From assembly GCA_963790415.1 (NCBI GenBank), contig CAWBOK010000001.1:620001-684000 (forward strand): a stretch of 64,000 nucleotides of DNA. Direction: 5' to 3'. The notes beneath the pieces were generated by a model. It did not search any database and had not been told where the DNA came from. It was given only the letters and a program-made list of their open reading frames with translations. Origin of the DNA: JAJZQZ01 sp963790415. Its GTDB lineage: Bacteria > Actinomycetota > Thermoleophilia > RBG-16-64-13. Both the position numbers and the translations under genes were made by a program. Of the stretch, positions 1 through 6,682 are shown in pieces. The first letter of the stretch is position 1. Each line of letters opens with the position of its first letter.

Positions 1-334
1 GTAACGGTACCAGCCCGGTCACGGCCACCCCCAGCCCAACGAGAAAGAGCCCGGCGACTATCTGGAGAGGTCTCCGATGGGTCTGAAGAAAGTCGCCCAC
101 GAACCCCGCCCCGGCTCCCAAAGAAACGAACACCAGCGAGAAGCCCAACACGAACGCAGCCGTGCTGATGACCACGCGGCGCGTGTCGGTGTGCAGCCGG
201 TCGACCGATACCCCGGAGACGAACGAGAGATAGCCGGGCAGCAGCGGAAGCACGCACGGACTCAAGAAGCTGGCCGCCCCGGCCGCCGCCGCGACCACGA
301 ACGACGCGGCGGACAGATCGGTCAACGCAGCCAT
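1..334 (-). CDS. ccdA: CcdA-type cytochrome c biogenesis / thiol-disulfide interchange membrane protein (3' part outside window)
   Basis: The first 111 residues are visible, starting at ATG 334 and running off the left edge. CcdA proteins carry electrons from cytoplasmic thioredoxin across the membrane to extracytoplasmic thiol oxidoreductases. The first membrane segment holds the family motif SFLSPCVLPLLPGY with the redox cysteine in S-P-C. A second segment (FVLGFSLVFVSLGAGAGF) and the start of a third follow. The gene lies 67 nt downstream of the Sec-containing TlpA-like gene, so it is the expected electron donor for that protein. The second conserved cysteine lies beyond the window and cannot be checked. 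Confidence 0.9.
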   Translation of the reverse strand, partial: MAALTDLSAASFVVAAAAGAASFLSPCVLPLLPGYLSFVSGVSVDRLHTDTRRVVISTAAFVLGFSLVFVSLGAGAGFVGDFLQTHRRPLQIVAGLFLVGLGVAVTGLVPL

Positions 335-401
335 AGCGGGGCCTCAAGACGAGAGTTCGCCGGAACGCCGCGCAGCATCACGCGCGCGGCGGGGTTCGAG
401 T

Positions 402-968
402 TCAACGAACAGTGCCGACCAGAGCGGCGAGGTCATCCACGGTCGCACCGCCGATCTTGGTGTTGCCGATGTTGCCCTGCGGATCGATGAACACGGCCGT
501 AGGCACCGCCGATATCCCATACTTGGCGGCGATCTCTCCCGAGCCGTCGAGCAGCACCGGCAACTGCAGGCCCCCCTTCTTCATGAAAGCGCGAACGTTG
601 GACTCGCTGTCGTTCAGGGCGACCACTAGGAGATTCGCCGTATCTTTGTTGTCTCGATAGAACCTATCGAGGGAGGACGCTTCGTCCTGGCAGGACGGTC
701 ACCAACTCGCCCAGAACGCCAAGACTGTTGGTTTGCCCTTGAAGCCTTCCGACGATACCGTTGCGCCGTCCATCGTGGTGCCCGAGAACGCGGGAGCGAG
801 TTGCCGGGAACCCGCGGGCTCTGCAGCGGTGATAGGGCCGCTCGTGCCGGCCGTGACGCCGCCGGATGATCCGCATCCGCCTATGAAGACCAACGCAGAC
901 GTGGCCACCGTCGCCATCATGACCCACCGTGCCGCGCGTCGCCGTGCCGAGTTAGAGAACCGCCTCAT
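402..968 (-). CDS. TlpA/ResA/CcmG-like thioredoxin lipoprotein with selenocysteine (UGA at 699-701)
   Basis: Read through the UGA at 699-701, this is a 188-residue extracytoplasmic thioredoxin-fold protein. The N-terminus is basic, then a hydrophobic stretch ends in the lipobox-like LVFIGGC, so it is probably lipid-anchored outside the membrane. The redox site is FWASW-U-PSC: the UGA (residue 90) stands where TlpA/ResA proteins have the first cysteine of W-C-x-x-C. The same frame continues without a gap through the thioredoxin core to a cis-Pro region (ISAVPTAVFID) and ends at TGA 402. A perfect hairpin lies 13-27 nt after the UGA. With ccdA downstream and a Ccm locus upstream, it probably reduces apocytochrome c haem-site cysteines in the role of CcmG, for which no other candidate is present. 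The alternative is a truncated pseudogene, which the intact downstream frame argues against. Confidence 0.85.
674..688 (-). promoter_or_regulatory. Candidate bacterial SECIS hairpin of the TlpA-like selenoprotein
   Basis: On the minus strand AGGACGAAGCGTCCT forms a perfect 6-bp stem with an AAG loop (or a 5-bp stem with a GAAGC loop). It begins 13 nt after the UGA at 699-701. A competing hairpin, CGTCCTG/CAGGACG, lies at 683-697. Position and size fit the bSECIS read by SelB, whose apical loop usually starts about 16-37 nt after UGA and carries G. The structure was judged by eye, not by computed folding. Confidence 0.6.
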
Positions 969-1015
969 CCATGCACCTCCCGGAGGATTTGTCTCATTGT
1001 AGCAGGTTCTATCCT

Positions 1016-1031
1016 ACACCCCCCGGGGTAT
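1016..1031. promoter_or_regulatory. CsoR/CstR-like operator palindrome, site 1
   Basis: ACACCCCCCGGGGTAT matches ATACCCC-N2-GGGGTAT with one mismatch. It lies about 50 bp upstream of the Sec-tlpA start at 968 and touches the stop codon of the upstream ABC gene. The same motif occurs at 13513-13528 and 19765-19780. CsoR-family repressors (copper CsoR, persulfide CstR) bind ATACCC/GGGTAT inverted repeats. It suggests that tlpA-ccdA has its own regulated promoter. Confidence 0.5.
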
Positions 1032-1729
1032 CAGGGGACCGCACACACCAGGGGTCCGTCGTCGCAACTGACGCGCCCGTCACGGATCTGGATGACCCGG
1101 TCCACCTCCTCGGTCGACTCAGGGTTATGGGTGACCATGACCACCGCATGCCCCCGCTCGGCCAACTCCCGCAGAAGATCGAGGATCTGCCGTCCCGTGG
1201 CGGTGTCGAGACTCCCGATGGGCTCGTCGGCCAACAACAGCGGAGGATCGTTCACGACGGCACGGGCGACGGCGACTCGGCCCTGTTCCCCGCCCGAGAG
1301 CTCTGATGGCAACCGCTTCGCCTTCTTCTCGTCGAGCCCCACCCGGATCAAGGCGTCGAGCGCCCGGCCTCGCTTATCGCGGTCCTGCGTGATCGCCAGA
1401 GGCAGCATGACGTTCTCCAGGGCGGTGAGATACGGAATGAGTTCCAACCGCTGGAAGACGAACCCGATGAACTCGCGCCGGAGATCGGCCTGTCGTTCCT
1501 GCGAGAGGGCATACACATCGATGTCGTCCACCAACAGGCGCCCGGTGCTGGGCGGATTCATGGCCCCGAGTATCGAGAGCAGCGTGGATTTGCCCGAGCC
1601 GGAGGGCCCCATGATGGCGACATACTCTCCCCGGCCGATCGAGAGGCTCACCGCCTCCAGAGCAGTCACCAAGGTGTCGCCCCGGTTCCCGTAGATCTTG
1701 CTGACCTCGTCGACCATCACCAACGACAT
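1031..1729 (-). CDS. ABC transporter ATP-binding protein, LolD/MacB/FtsE type
   Basis: A 232-residue single nucleotide-binding domain. Walker A is GPSGSGKS (about residues 41-48), the Q-loop is VFQRLELIPYLTALENV, the signature is LSGGEQGR, Walker B is LLLADEP and the H-loop is VTHN. The TALENVMLPL segment is typical of the MacB/LolD branch, whose members work with FtsX-like permeases on lipoproteins, peptides or envelope stress. No permease is encoded nearby, so the substrate is unknown. It starts 8 nt after the M56 peptidase gene ends, so BlaI, peptidase and ATPase are probably co-transcribed. Confidence 0.88.
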   Translation of the reverse strand: MSLVMVDEVSKIYGNRGDTLVTALEAVSLSIGRGEYVAIMGPSGSGKSTLLSILGAMNPPSTGRLLVDDIDVYALSQERQADLRREFIGFVFQRLELIPYLTALENVMLPLAITQDRDKRGRALDALIRVGLDEKKAKRLPSELSGGEQGRVAVARAVVNDPPLLLADEPIGSLDTATGRQILDLLRELAERGHAVVMVTHNPESTEEVDRVIQIRDGRVSCDDGPLVCAVP

Positions 1730-1737
1730 GGCGGCAC

Positions 1738-2685
1738 CTAGTCGGCTTCCCCGACGCTGAGCCCTGGGAGCGCACTCGACACGACGGACGCACTTTCATG
1801 ACCGCTTCCGCAGTCGTCGGAAGACCCAAAGCCCACATCGGTGAACGCCAGGGCGCTTCCCGCGAAAGCCCCGAAGACCAGCGTCAGGAACAACGCCGCA
1901 CCGGCGAACCAGCGTCGCCACCGATACGTCGGCTCCTCGCCCAGAAGCCCCTGGATGCGTTCTACGACATGTCCCTCGTCGGCGAACGCCGCCGTCACGA
2001 GAGGGGCGGACCCGGGGACGGTCAGCCGTCGGGCGAACTTCTGCAGGCTGGACGCCACGACCAGTGGATCCCCGGTCGCGCGTCGCGCATACGAGTCGGC
2101 GGCGAGTTCCAGAGCTCGTCGAAGACGGGCGTAGGAGAATCGCACGCCCGGGACCAAGACGAAGGCGTGAGCCAGTGTCCGCGCCACCAGGATCAGAAGG
2201 TTGTCCCGGCCTGCCAGGTGGCCTTCCTCATGGGAGAGTACCGCCTGGATCTCATCGGCATCGAGGGTGTCGAGCAGACCGTTTGAGATCACCACGCGAG
2301 GGCGTAGAAGCCCGATCGTGTACGACACGAGCCTGCGCTCACGGACGACGATCACCCGGCCCTCCAGCCGAGGCGAAAGATGGAGCCGCGGCGCGGAGGA
2401 CGCGGGAGAGTGCTCCAGCGCGGCGCGTAGGGCGCTGGAGCAACCAAGTTGGGCACAGAGAGACGCCACGCCATAGACTCCCACGCCGAGCAGCGCACCT
2501 CCCACCAGCAACGGCACCGCGGGCACCGCCCACACGGGCAGATCCACGGCGCATGACGCGGCCGTGTGGCACACCAAGCCCGCCTTGGCCAAGTAGTCGT
2601 GGGGCAGATACTTCAACAGCACAGCGACAAGCAACACGACTGTCGCCCCCACGGCGGCCAGCAGCGCCGACAGGTACGCCCACAC
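1738..2685 (-). CDS. M56 (BlaR1-like) membrane zinc metallopeptidase
   Basis: A 315-residue membrane protein. Helices occur near residues 1-22 and 50-80, followed by a cytoplasmic zinc-protease domain with HEEGH (VLSHEEGHLAGRDN) and a downstream acidic ligand region (LELAADSYARR). A last helix lies near residue 262. It pairs with the BlaI-type repressor just upstream, the usual arrangement for BlaR1/BlaI. No penicillin-binding sensor domain is present, so the signal is unknown. The GTG at 2685 is probably not the true start: the frame stays open upstream to about 2790 and encodes another hydrophobic segment (LIVLISLSLTYGLLL) but offers no ATG, GTG or TTG. Confidence 0.8.
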   Translation of the reverse strand: MWAYLSALLAAVGATVVLLVAVLLKYLPHDYLAKAGLVCHTAASCAVDLPVWAVPAVPLLVGGALLGVGVYGVASLCAQLGCSSALRAALEHSPASSAPRLHLSPRLEGRVIVVRERRLVSYTIGLLRPRVVISNGLLDTLDADEIQAVLSHEEGHLAGRDNLLILVARTLAHAFVLVPGVRFSYARLRRALELAADSYARRATGDPLVVASSLQKFARRLTVPGSAPLVTAAFADEGHVVERIQGLLGEEPTYRWRRWFAGAALFLTLVFGAFAGSALAFTDVGFGSSDDCGSGHESASVVSSALPGLSVGEAD

Positions 2686-2759
2686 CAGCGCACGCGGGTG
2701 GACGCGGCCCTCCAGCAGGTGTCTGACCAGCCAGGGCCCGGCCAGCAGCAGACCGTAGG

Positions 2760-3203
2760 TCAGGCTGAGACTGATGAGGACGATGAGCGGTTCTCCTCGC
2801 GCTTCCGTGCGATCAGCTCGGAGAGAAGGTCGAGCTCCGCCTGATCTTCCTCGGTGAGGCTCTCCACAAAATGGGCAAGAACCGGACGGCCCGCGGAGCC
2901 GAACAGCCCCGCCATCACCCTCTTCACCACGCCCGTACAGAACGCGTCGCGGGTCTGCACGGGGGTGTAGATATACGCGCGACCATCCTGGCGGCGGTCA
3001 AGCAGCCCCTTTTCGGCCAAGCGGCTCATGACCGTCATGACCGTGGTGTAGGCGATGTCCCGACGGCCGAGCAGGCACTCGTGCACGTCGCGGACGCTGG
3101 CCGAGCCCATCTCCCAGATGCATTCCATGATCTCGGCTTCCAGGTCGCCGAGGACCTGGCGAAGCCCCGGGTTGGACCCCTTAAGGCTCACGAGCGGCTC
3201 CAT
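2760..3203 (-). CDS. BlaI/MecI/CopY-family transcriptional repressor
   Basis: A 147-residue winged-helix repressor. LGDLEAEIMECIWEMGSASV and the recognition-helix region IAYTTVMTVMSRLAEKGLL (about residues 18-70) are diagnostic of BlaI/MecI. The C-terminal half is the dimerisation and cleavage region. It lies 18 nt after ccmD and before the M56 peptidase gene that would cleave or inactivate it. The last residues are an odd run, R-S-S-S-S-S-V-S-A, in a region where the peptidase frame already looks coding, so the true 3' end may differ because of a local indel. Confidence 0.88.
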   Translation of the reverse strand: MEPLVSLKGSNPGLRQVLGDLEAEIMECIWEMGSASVRDVHECLLGRRDIAYTTVMTVMSRLAEKGLLDRRQDGRAYIYTPVQTRDAFCTGVVKRVMAGLFGSAGRPVLAHFVESLTEEDQAELDLLSELIARKREENRSSSSSVSA

Positions 3204-3220
3204 ACCCCTCCCTCCTCTTC

Positions 3221-3364
3221 CTACGGCTCCCGCAGGATCTCCCGTTCTAGACGCTCGAGATCACGCTTCAGGCCGGCCTGGCGCCGACCCATCGTGAACA
3301 GGTACACGCCCAGAACCACCCAAATGACGCCGTAGCCCGCATACAAGAAGCCGATATCGGTCAC
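3221..3364 (-). CDS. ccmD: CcmD-like small haem exporter subunit
   Basis: A 47-residue protein starting at GTG 3364, preceded by AGGAGG at 5-nt spacing from that codon. An adjacent GTG at 3367 is less likely. It has one membrane helix (IGFLYAGYGVIWVVLGVYLFTM) and a basic, heptad-like tail (RRQAGLKRDLERLEREIL). This architecture is diagnostic of CcmD, which helps release holo-CcmE from the CcmABC complex. It follows ccmC directly. The family is short and poorly conserved, so the call rests on topology and position. Confidence 0.85.
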   Translation of the reverse strand: MTDIGFLYAGYGVIWVVLGVYLFTMGRRQAGLKRDLERLEREILREP

Positions 3365-3373
3365 CACTGCCTC

Positions 3374-4105
3374 CTAGCGCATGAGGAGCTGCTGACGGAG
3401 CCGGTCGACCCGCGACCCCAACTCCTCCTGCCGCACCCTGACGATCAACAAGTACACATACAACAGACTGAACACGCCCAAGCAATACATGAGGACGAAT
3501 GCCATCGACGAGTCGAGGTTCATGCCCTGTCCGTTGATCAGCAACGGATGGATGGTGCGCCACCACCGGATCGACATGAACACGATCGGCACGTCGACCC
3601 AACCGACGATACCCACGACGGCGCAGAGCCGAGCGCGTTTGTGGCCCGGCGGAGACGACGCCCTCAACATGAGATAGGCGACGAAGATGAACCACAAGAC
3701 CAGCGTCGTGGTGAGGCGCGGATCCCACGTCCAGTACGCCCCCCAGATAGGCCGCGCCCAGAGAGGGCCGGTCACCAGCGTGATGGTGGTGAACATCACG
3801 CCGATCTCGGCCGAAGCCGCGGCGATGCGATCGTAGCGGAGATCCTTCTTCACGAGATAGATGATGCTGCAGACGAACACCACCGTGAACGAGGGGCCGA
3901 GAGCCACCCACGCACTGGGCATGTGGAAATAGAAGATGCGCTGCACATTGCCCATCACGGCTTCGGTAGGCGCCCACAAGAGGGCGAGGTAGAGGCCCAC
4001 GAGGACGCCCACGATGGAGACAACGCCGAGAGCGTCCACCATCAGAGACCGTCCATCGGATCCAGCCTTGGTCGGCGTGGACTCAACCGTACGTTCCGTC
4101 GTCAT
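3374..4105 (-). CDS. ccmC: Haem exporter protein CcmC
   Basis: A 243-residue six-helix membrane protein. The haem-handling WWD segment reads WGAYWTWDPRL (about residues 120-130). Conserved histidines lie in FYFHMPSAW and in the IHPLL loop. CcmC loads haem onto CcmE at the outer membrane face. The gene sits between ccmB and ccmD, spaced by only a few nucleotides, within one minus-strand transcription unit. Confidence 0.95.
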   Translation of the reverse strand: MTTERTVESTPTKAGSDGRSLMVDALGVVSIVGVLVGLYLALLWAPTEAVMGNVQRIFYFHMPSAWVALGPSFTVVFVCSIIYLVKKDLRYDRIAAASAEIGVMFTTITLVTGPLWARPIWGAYWTWDPRLTTTLVLWFIFVAYLMLRASSPPGHKRARLCAVVGIVGWVDVPIVFMSIRWWRTIHPLLINGQGMNLDSSMAFVLMYCLGVFSLLYVYLLIVRVRQEELGSRVDRLRQQLLMR

Positions 4106-4109
4106 AGCA

Positions 4110-4787
4110 TCATTCCTCTACCGTGTAATCGAAGACCATGATCGATATGGCCAGGAATATCACATCATAGACCACCAGCAGCCCCAGCCACATGCCCGCC
4201 GCCGCCAGTCCCTCGCCGTCCAGCACGCGCGCCGACGCTTTGGCCGCGGCCAGCACCACCGGAACGATGACCGGAAACAGCAGGATCGACAGCAGCACGT
4301 CTCGGCCTTTGAGACCGACCGACACCGAGGAGAACAACGTGCCCACAGAACTGAACCCGATCGTAGCCAGGATGAGGATCGCCGTCATAGGCAGCAGCGT
4401 ATTTACGATATCCACGTTGTAGAGGATCGAGAAGAACATGAAGACGAACATGCCCATGATGAACGTGAACACGAAATTGCCGACGAACTTGCCCAGGTAG
4501 ATCACCGAGCGGTCGACCGGACAGAGAAGAAGCCCCTGCAGGCAGTCGTTCTCCTTCTCCGACGCGAACGAGCGGTTCAGCCCCAGGATGCCGGCGAAGG
4601 TGAAGGCCGCCCACAGCACGCCCGGCATCACGAGGTTCTCCTCGCGCAGTCCCGGTTCGATCCCGAAGTTGAAGATGAGGATCACGAGGAACCCGAACAG
4701 CAGCATAGAGAGCACCGTCTCGCGGGTGCGCAATTCGGACACGATGTCCTTCTGGGCGATGGTCCACGCCCGGCTCAGGAGTCCCAT
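4110..4787 (-). CDS. ccmB: Haem exporter ABC permease CcmB
   Basis: A 225-residue membrane protein starting at ATG 4787 (MGLLSRAWTIAQKDIVSELR). The usual CcmB N-terminus is recognisable, followed by six helices. The motif ASEKENDCLQGLLLCPVDRSVIYLGK matches the conserved loop after the second helix. It partners CcmA in the CcmABCD complex. The start overlaps the 3' end of ccmA by 13 nt, indicating translational coupling. The long upstream extension of the open frame is the ccmA region and is not counted. Confidence 0.93.
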   Translation of the reverse strand: MGLLSRAWTIAQKDIVSELRTRETVLSMLLFGFLVILIFNFGIEPGLREENLVMPGVLWAAFTFAGILGLNRSFASEKENDCLQGLLLCPVDRSVIYLGKFVGNFVFTFIMGMFVFMFFSILYNVDIVNTLLPMTAILILATIGFSSVGTLFSSVSVGLKGRDVLLSILLFPVIVPVVLAAAKASARVLDGEGLAAAGMWLGLLVVYDVIFLAISIMVFDYTVEE

Positions 4788-5506
4788 CGAAACTCCTTGC
4801 CCACGTGATCGAAGTAGGTCTGCTCGAAGGTGGCTCGTTCCACCGCTTCGATCGGCTGCCGATAGACCATGCGCCCCTTCACCTGGATCGCCACTTCGTC
4901 GCAACTCTCCAGACCTTGTTCGATGCTGTGAGTGGTCAGAATGATGGTACGGTCACCCGTGTGCAGCGTCTCGAGCACGTCTCGGAGCATGCGAGAGGCA
5001 TGCTGGTCGAGTCCCGTGTAGGGCTCGTCGAGGAACATGATGTCGGGCTCGTGCAAGAGCGCCCTGGCGATAGAGAGGCGCTGCTGCATACCCCTGGAGT
5101 AGGTAGCGACCCTGTCCTCCATGCGACCCACGAGTCCGACCTGCTCGAGCAGCAGGAGTGACCGGTCGCGAAAATCGGCGACACCGTACATCTTGCCGTA
5201 GAACGCCAAGTTCTCGTAGGCGGTCAGCTGAGGATACAGGTAGGTGTTATGGGAGATCACGCCGATGCGCCGGCGCACGGCGCCCGCGTGTTTGGCCAGG
5301 TCGACCCCGCCCACCAGAACCGAGCCCTCGGACGCGCCGATCTGAGTGGAGAGCACCTTGATCAATGTAGTCTTGCCGGCCCCGTTGGGCCCGAAGATGG
5401 TGAGAAAGCGGCCCTCGCCGAGTTCGAGATCCAGACCGCGCAACGCAGCGAAGTGACCGAAGTACTTCCAGAGGCCCAACACTCGGATCGAAGACGTAGT
5501 CGTCAC
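4775..5506 (-). CDS. ccmA: Cytochrome c biogenesis ATP-binding protein CcmA
   Basis: A 243-residue ABC ATPase starting at GTG 5506 with an upstream GGAGG. Walker A is GPNGAGKTT, the signature region is YSRGMQQRLSIARALL, Walker B is IMFLDEPYTGLD and the H-loop is TTHS. It energises release of holo-CcmE from CcmABC. The signature has YSRGMQQR instead of LSGGQ, which is normal for CcmA. The gene starts 2 nt after the stop of the zinc-ribbon gene. Confidence 0.93.
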   Translation of the reverse strand: MTTTSSIRVLGLWKYFGHFAALRGLDLELGEGRFLTIFGPNGAGKTTLIKVLSTQIGASEGSVLVGGVDLAKHAGAVRRRIGVISHNTYLYPQLTAYENLAFYGKMYGVADFRDRSLLLLEQVGLVGRMEDRVATYSRGMQQRLSIARALLHEPDIMFLDEPYTGLDQHASRMLRDVLETLHTGDRTIILTTHSIEQGLESCDEVAIQVKGRMVYRQPIEAVERATFEQTYFDHVGKEFRWDS

Positions 5507-5508
5507 TA

Positions 5509-6087
5509 TCAGGCGTTGGCCTCCGCCCCACATGCGCCGCAGAACTTGTGGTCGACAGCGAGCGTGGCCCCGCAGGAAACGCACAGGGCGGCAGAATCTG
5601 CCGGTTTCCGCGCCGACTTCGGCGAAGACGGCACGACTGCCAGCGGATCGCCGCACACAGCGCAGAACCGAGCACCGGAAGGATTGACATTGCCGCACGA
5701 GCCGCAGGTGTCGGCCGGCAGGCCGGCGGACACCCGGCGGTTCGATTCCTCTCCAGCCTGTTCTCTCTCGGCCCGGCGGGCGGCCTTCGTCTTCGGGGTA
5801 GGATTCTCGAGCTCGTCGATGGCCTTGAGGATTTCCACTGCGCTGGACTTGAACCGGGCATCCAACTCGTGGAAGTCCTGCTCGGAGAGCTTGCCCGTCT
5901 TGTAGTCGAACTCCAACTCCTTGAGAGCCGAGTACGTAGTCTCCTTGCGACGGTACAACTCTTCGTCCTCCTCGGGCAACTCCAGCTCTTCTTCGCCTGC
6001 CATCTGTTCCCTGAGCAGCGGGTAGCCGACGAAGGCCACCACGGCGACGGCCAACAGGATCTTCACCAACAACTCGACAGCGGACAT
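5509..6087 (-). CDS. Membrane-anchored double zinc-ribbon protein of the ccm operon (CcmI-like N-terminus)
   Basis: A 192-residue protein, start chosen at ATG 6087 (MSAVELLVKILLAVAVVAFVGYPLL), which places an N-terminal membrane helix first. A charged helical part follows (ETTYSALKELEFDYKTGKLSEQDF), resembling the N-terminal region of CcmI-like proteins, then two zinc ribbons: CGSCGNVNPSGARFCAVCG and CVSCGATLAVDHKFCGACG. Position between ccmH and ccmA suggests a part in apocytochrome handling. This role is inference. No enzyme motif is seen. Confidence 0.75.
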   Translation of the reverse strand: MSAVELLVKILLAVAVVAFVGYPLLREQMAGEEELELPEEDEELYRRKETTYSALKELEFDYKTGKLSEQDFHELDARFKSSAVEILKAIDELENPTPKTKAARRAEREQAGEESNRRVSAGLPADTCGSCGNVNPSGARFCAVCGDPLAVVPSSPKSARKPADSAALCVSCGATLAVDHKFCGACGAEANA

Positions 6088-6145
6088 CTCTCTCCTTCTA
6101 AGCCGTACGAACCTGGTCGGGCACCCGCGGCCGTCGGAACCTCGG

Positions 6146-6682
6146 TCAATCGAACTTCTTGAGTTCATCCTCCATGCGACGCACGATCTCGTCGGGATGG
6201 TCGTCCACGGGCACGGGCGCCATCAAAGCGCCGTCTTCATCGGCAGCGCGGCGAGTCGCCCACGATCGGGCCAGCATGAAGATAGCCACCGCGCCGATCA
6301 GCAACATCGCAAAGGGAAGCACCCACACGACCATGTTGAAACCGCGCTTCGTGGGGGCGGCCAGCACCTGTTCTCCGTACTTCGAAACGTACTGCGCGAT
6401 GATCGCGTCGGGGGCCGTGCCCGCCGCGAGTTGCTGCTTGATGTCTTCCTTGGCCGGGATGCCCCATTCGCATTCGGGGTGCGGGCACACCGTCAGCACA
6501 GAGCCACAGCCGCAGAGACACATGATCTTGTCGGAGACGCCGCTGACCGGCGGCACGGCGGACGCGGGCGAGGCTGTCGCCAGCACGGCCAGCGACCACA
6601 CGATGCCAATCAGCACAAGCGCACGGACGCGGACGCGCCCACTGCGGAGAACCGCCGGCCGAAGCCGGTCCTCAGACTTCAT
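6146..6682 (-). CDS. ccmH: CcmH/CycL-type cytochrome c maturation protein
   Basis: A 178-residue protein, start at ATG 6682 overlapping the ccmF stop. An N-terminal signal or anchor helix (residues about 19-43) precedes a cysteine-rich segment, KIMCLCGCGSVLTVCPHPECEWG. Family helices follow (IIAQYVSKYGEQVLAAPTKRGFN), and a second helix near residue 117 ends in a cytoplasmic tail. CcmH keeps apocytochrome CxxCH thiols reduced for ligation. The site has CLCGC and a second CPHPEC rather than the textbook RCxxC, as seen in non-proteobacterial relatives. Confidence 0.9.
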   Translation of the reverse strand: MKSEDRLRPAVLRSGRVRVRALVLIGIVWSLAVLATASPASAVPPVSGVSDKIMCLCGCGSVLTVCPHPECEWGIPAKEDIKQQLAAGTAPDAIIAQYVSKYGEQVLAAPTKRGFNMVVWVLPFAMLLIGAVAIFMLARSWATRRAADEDGALMAPVPVDDHPDEIVRRMEDELKKFD

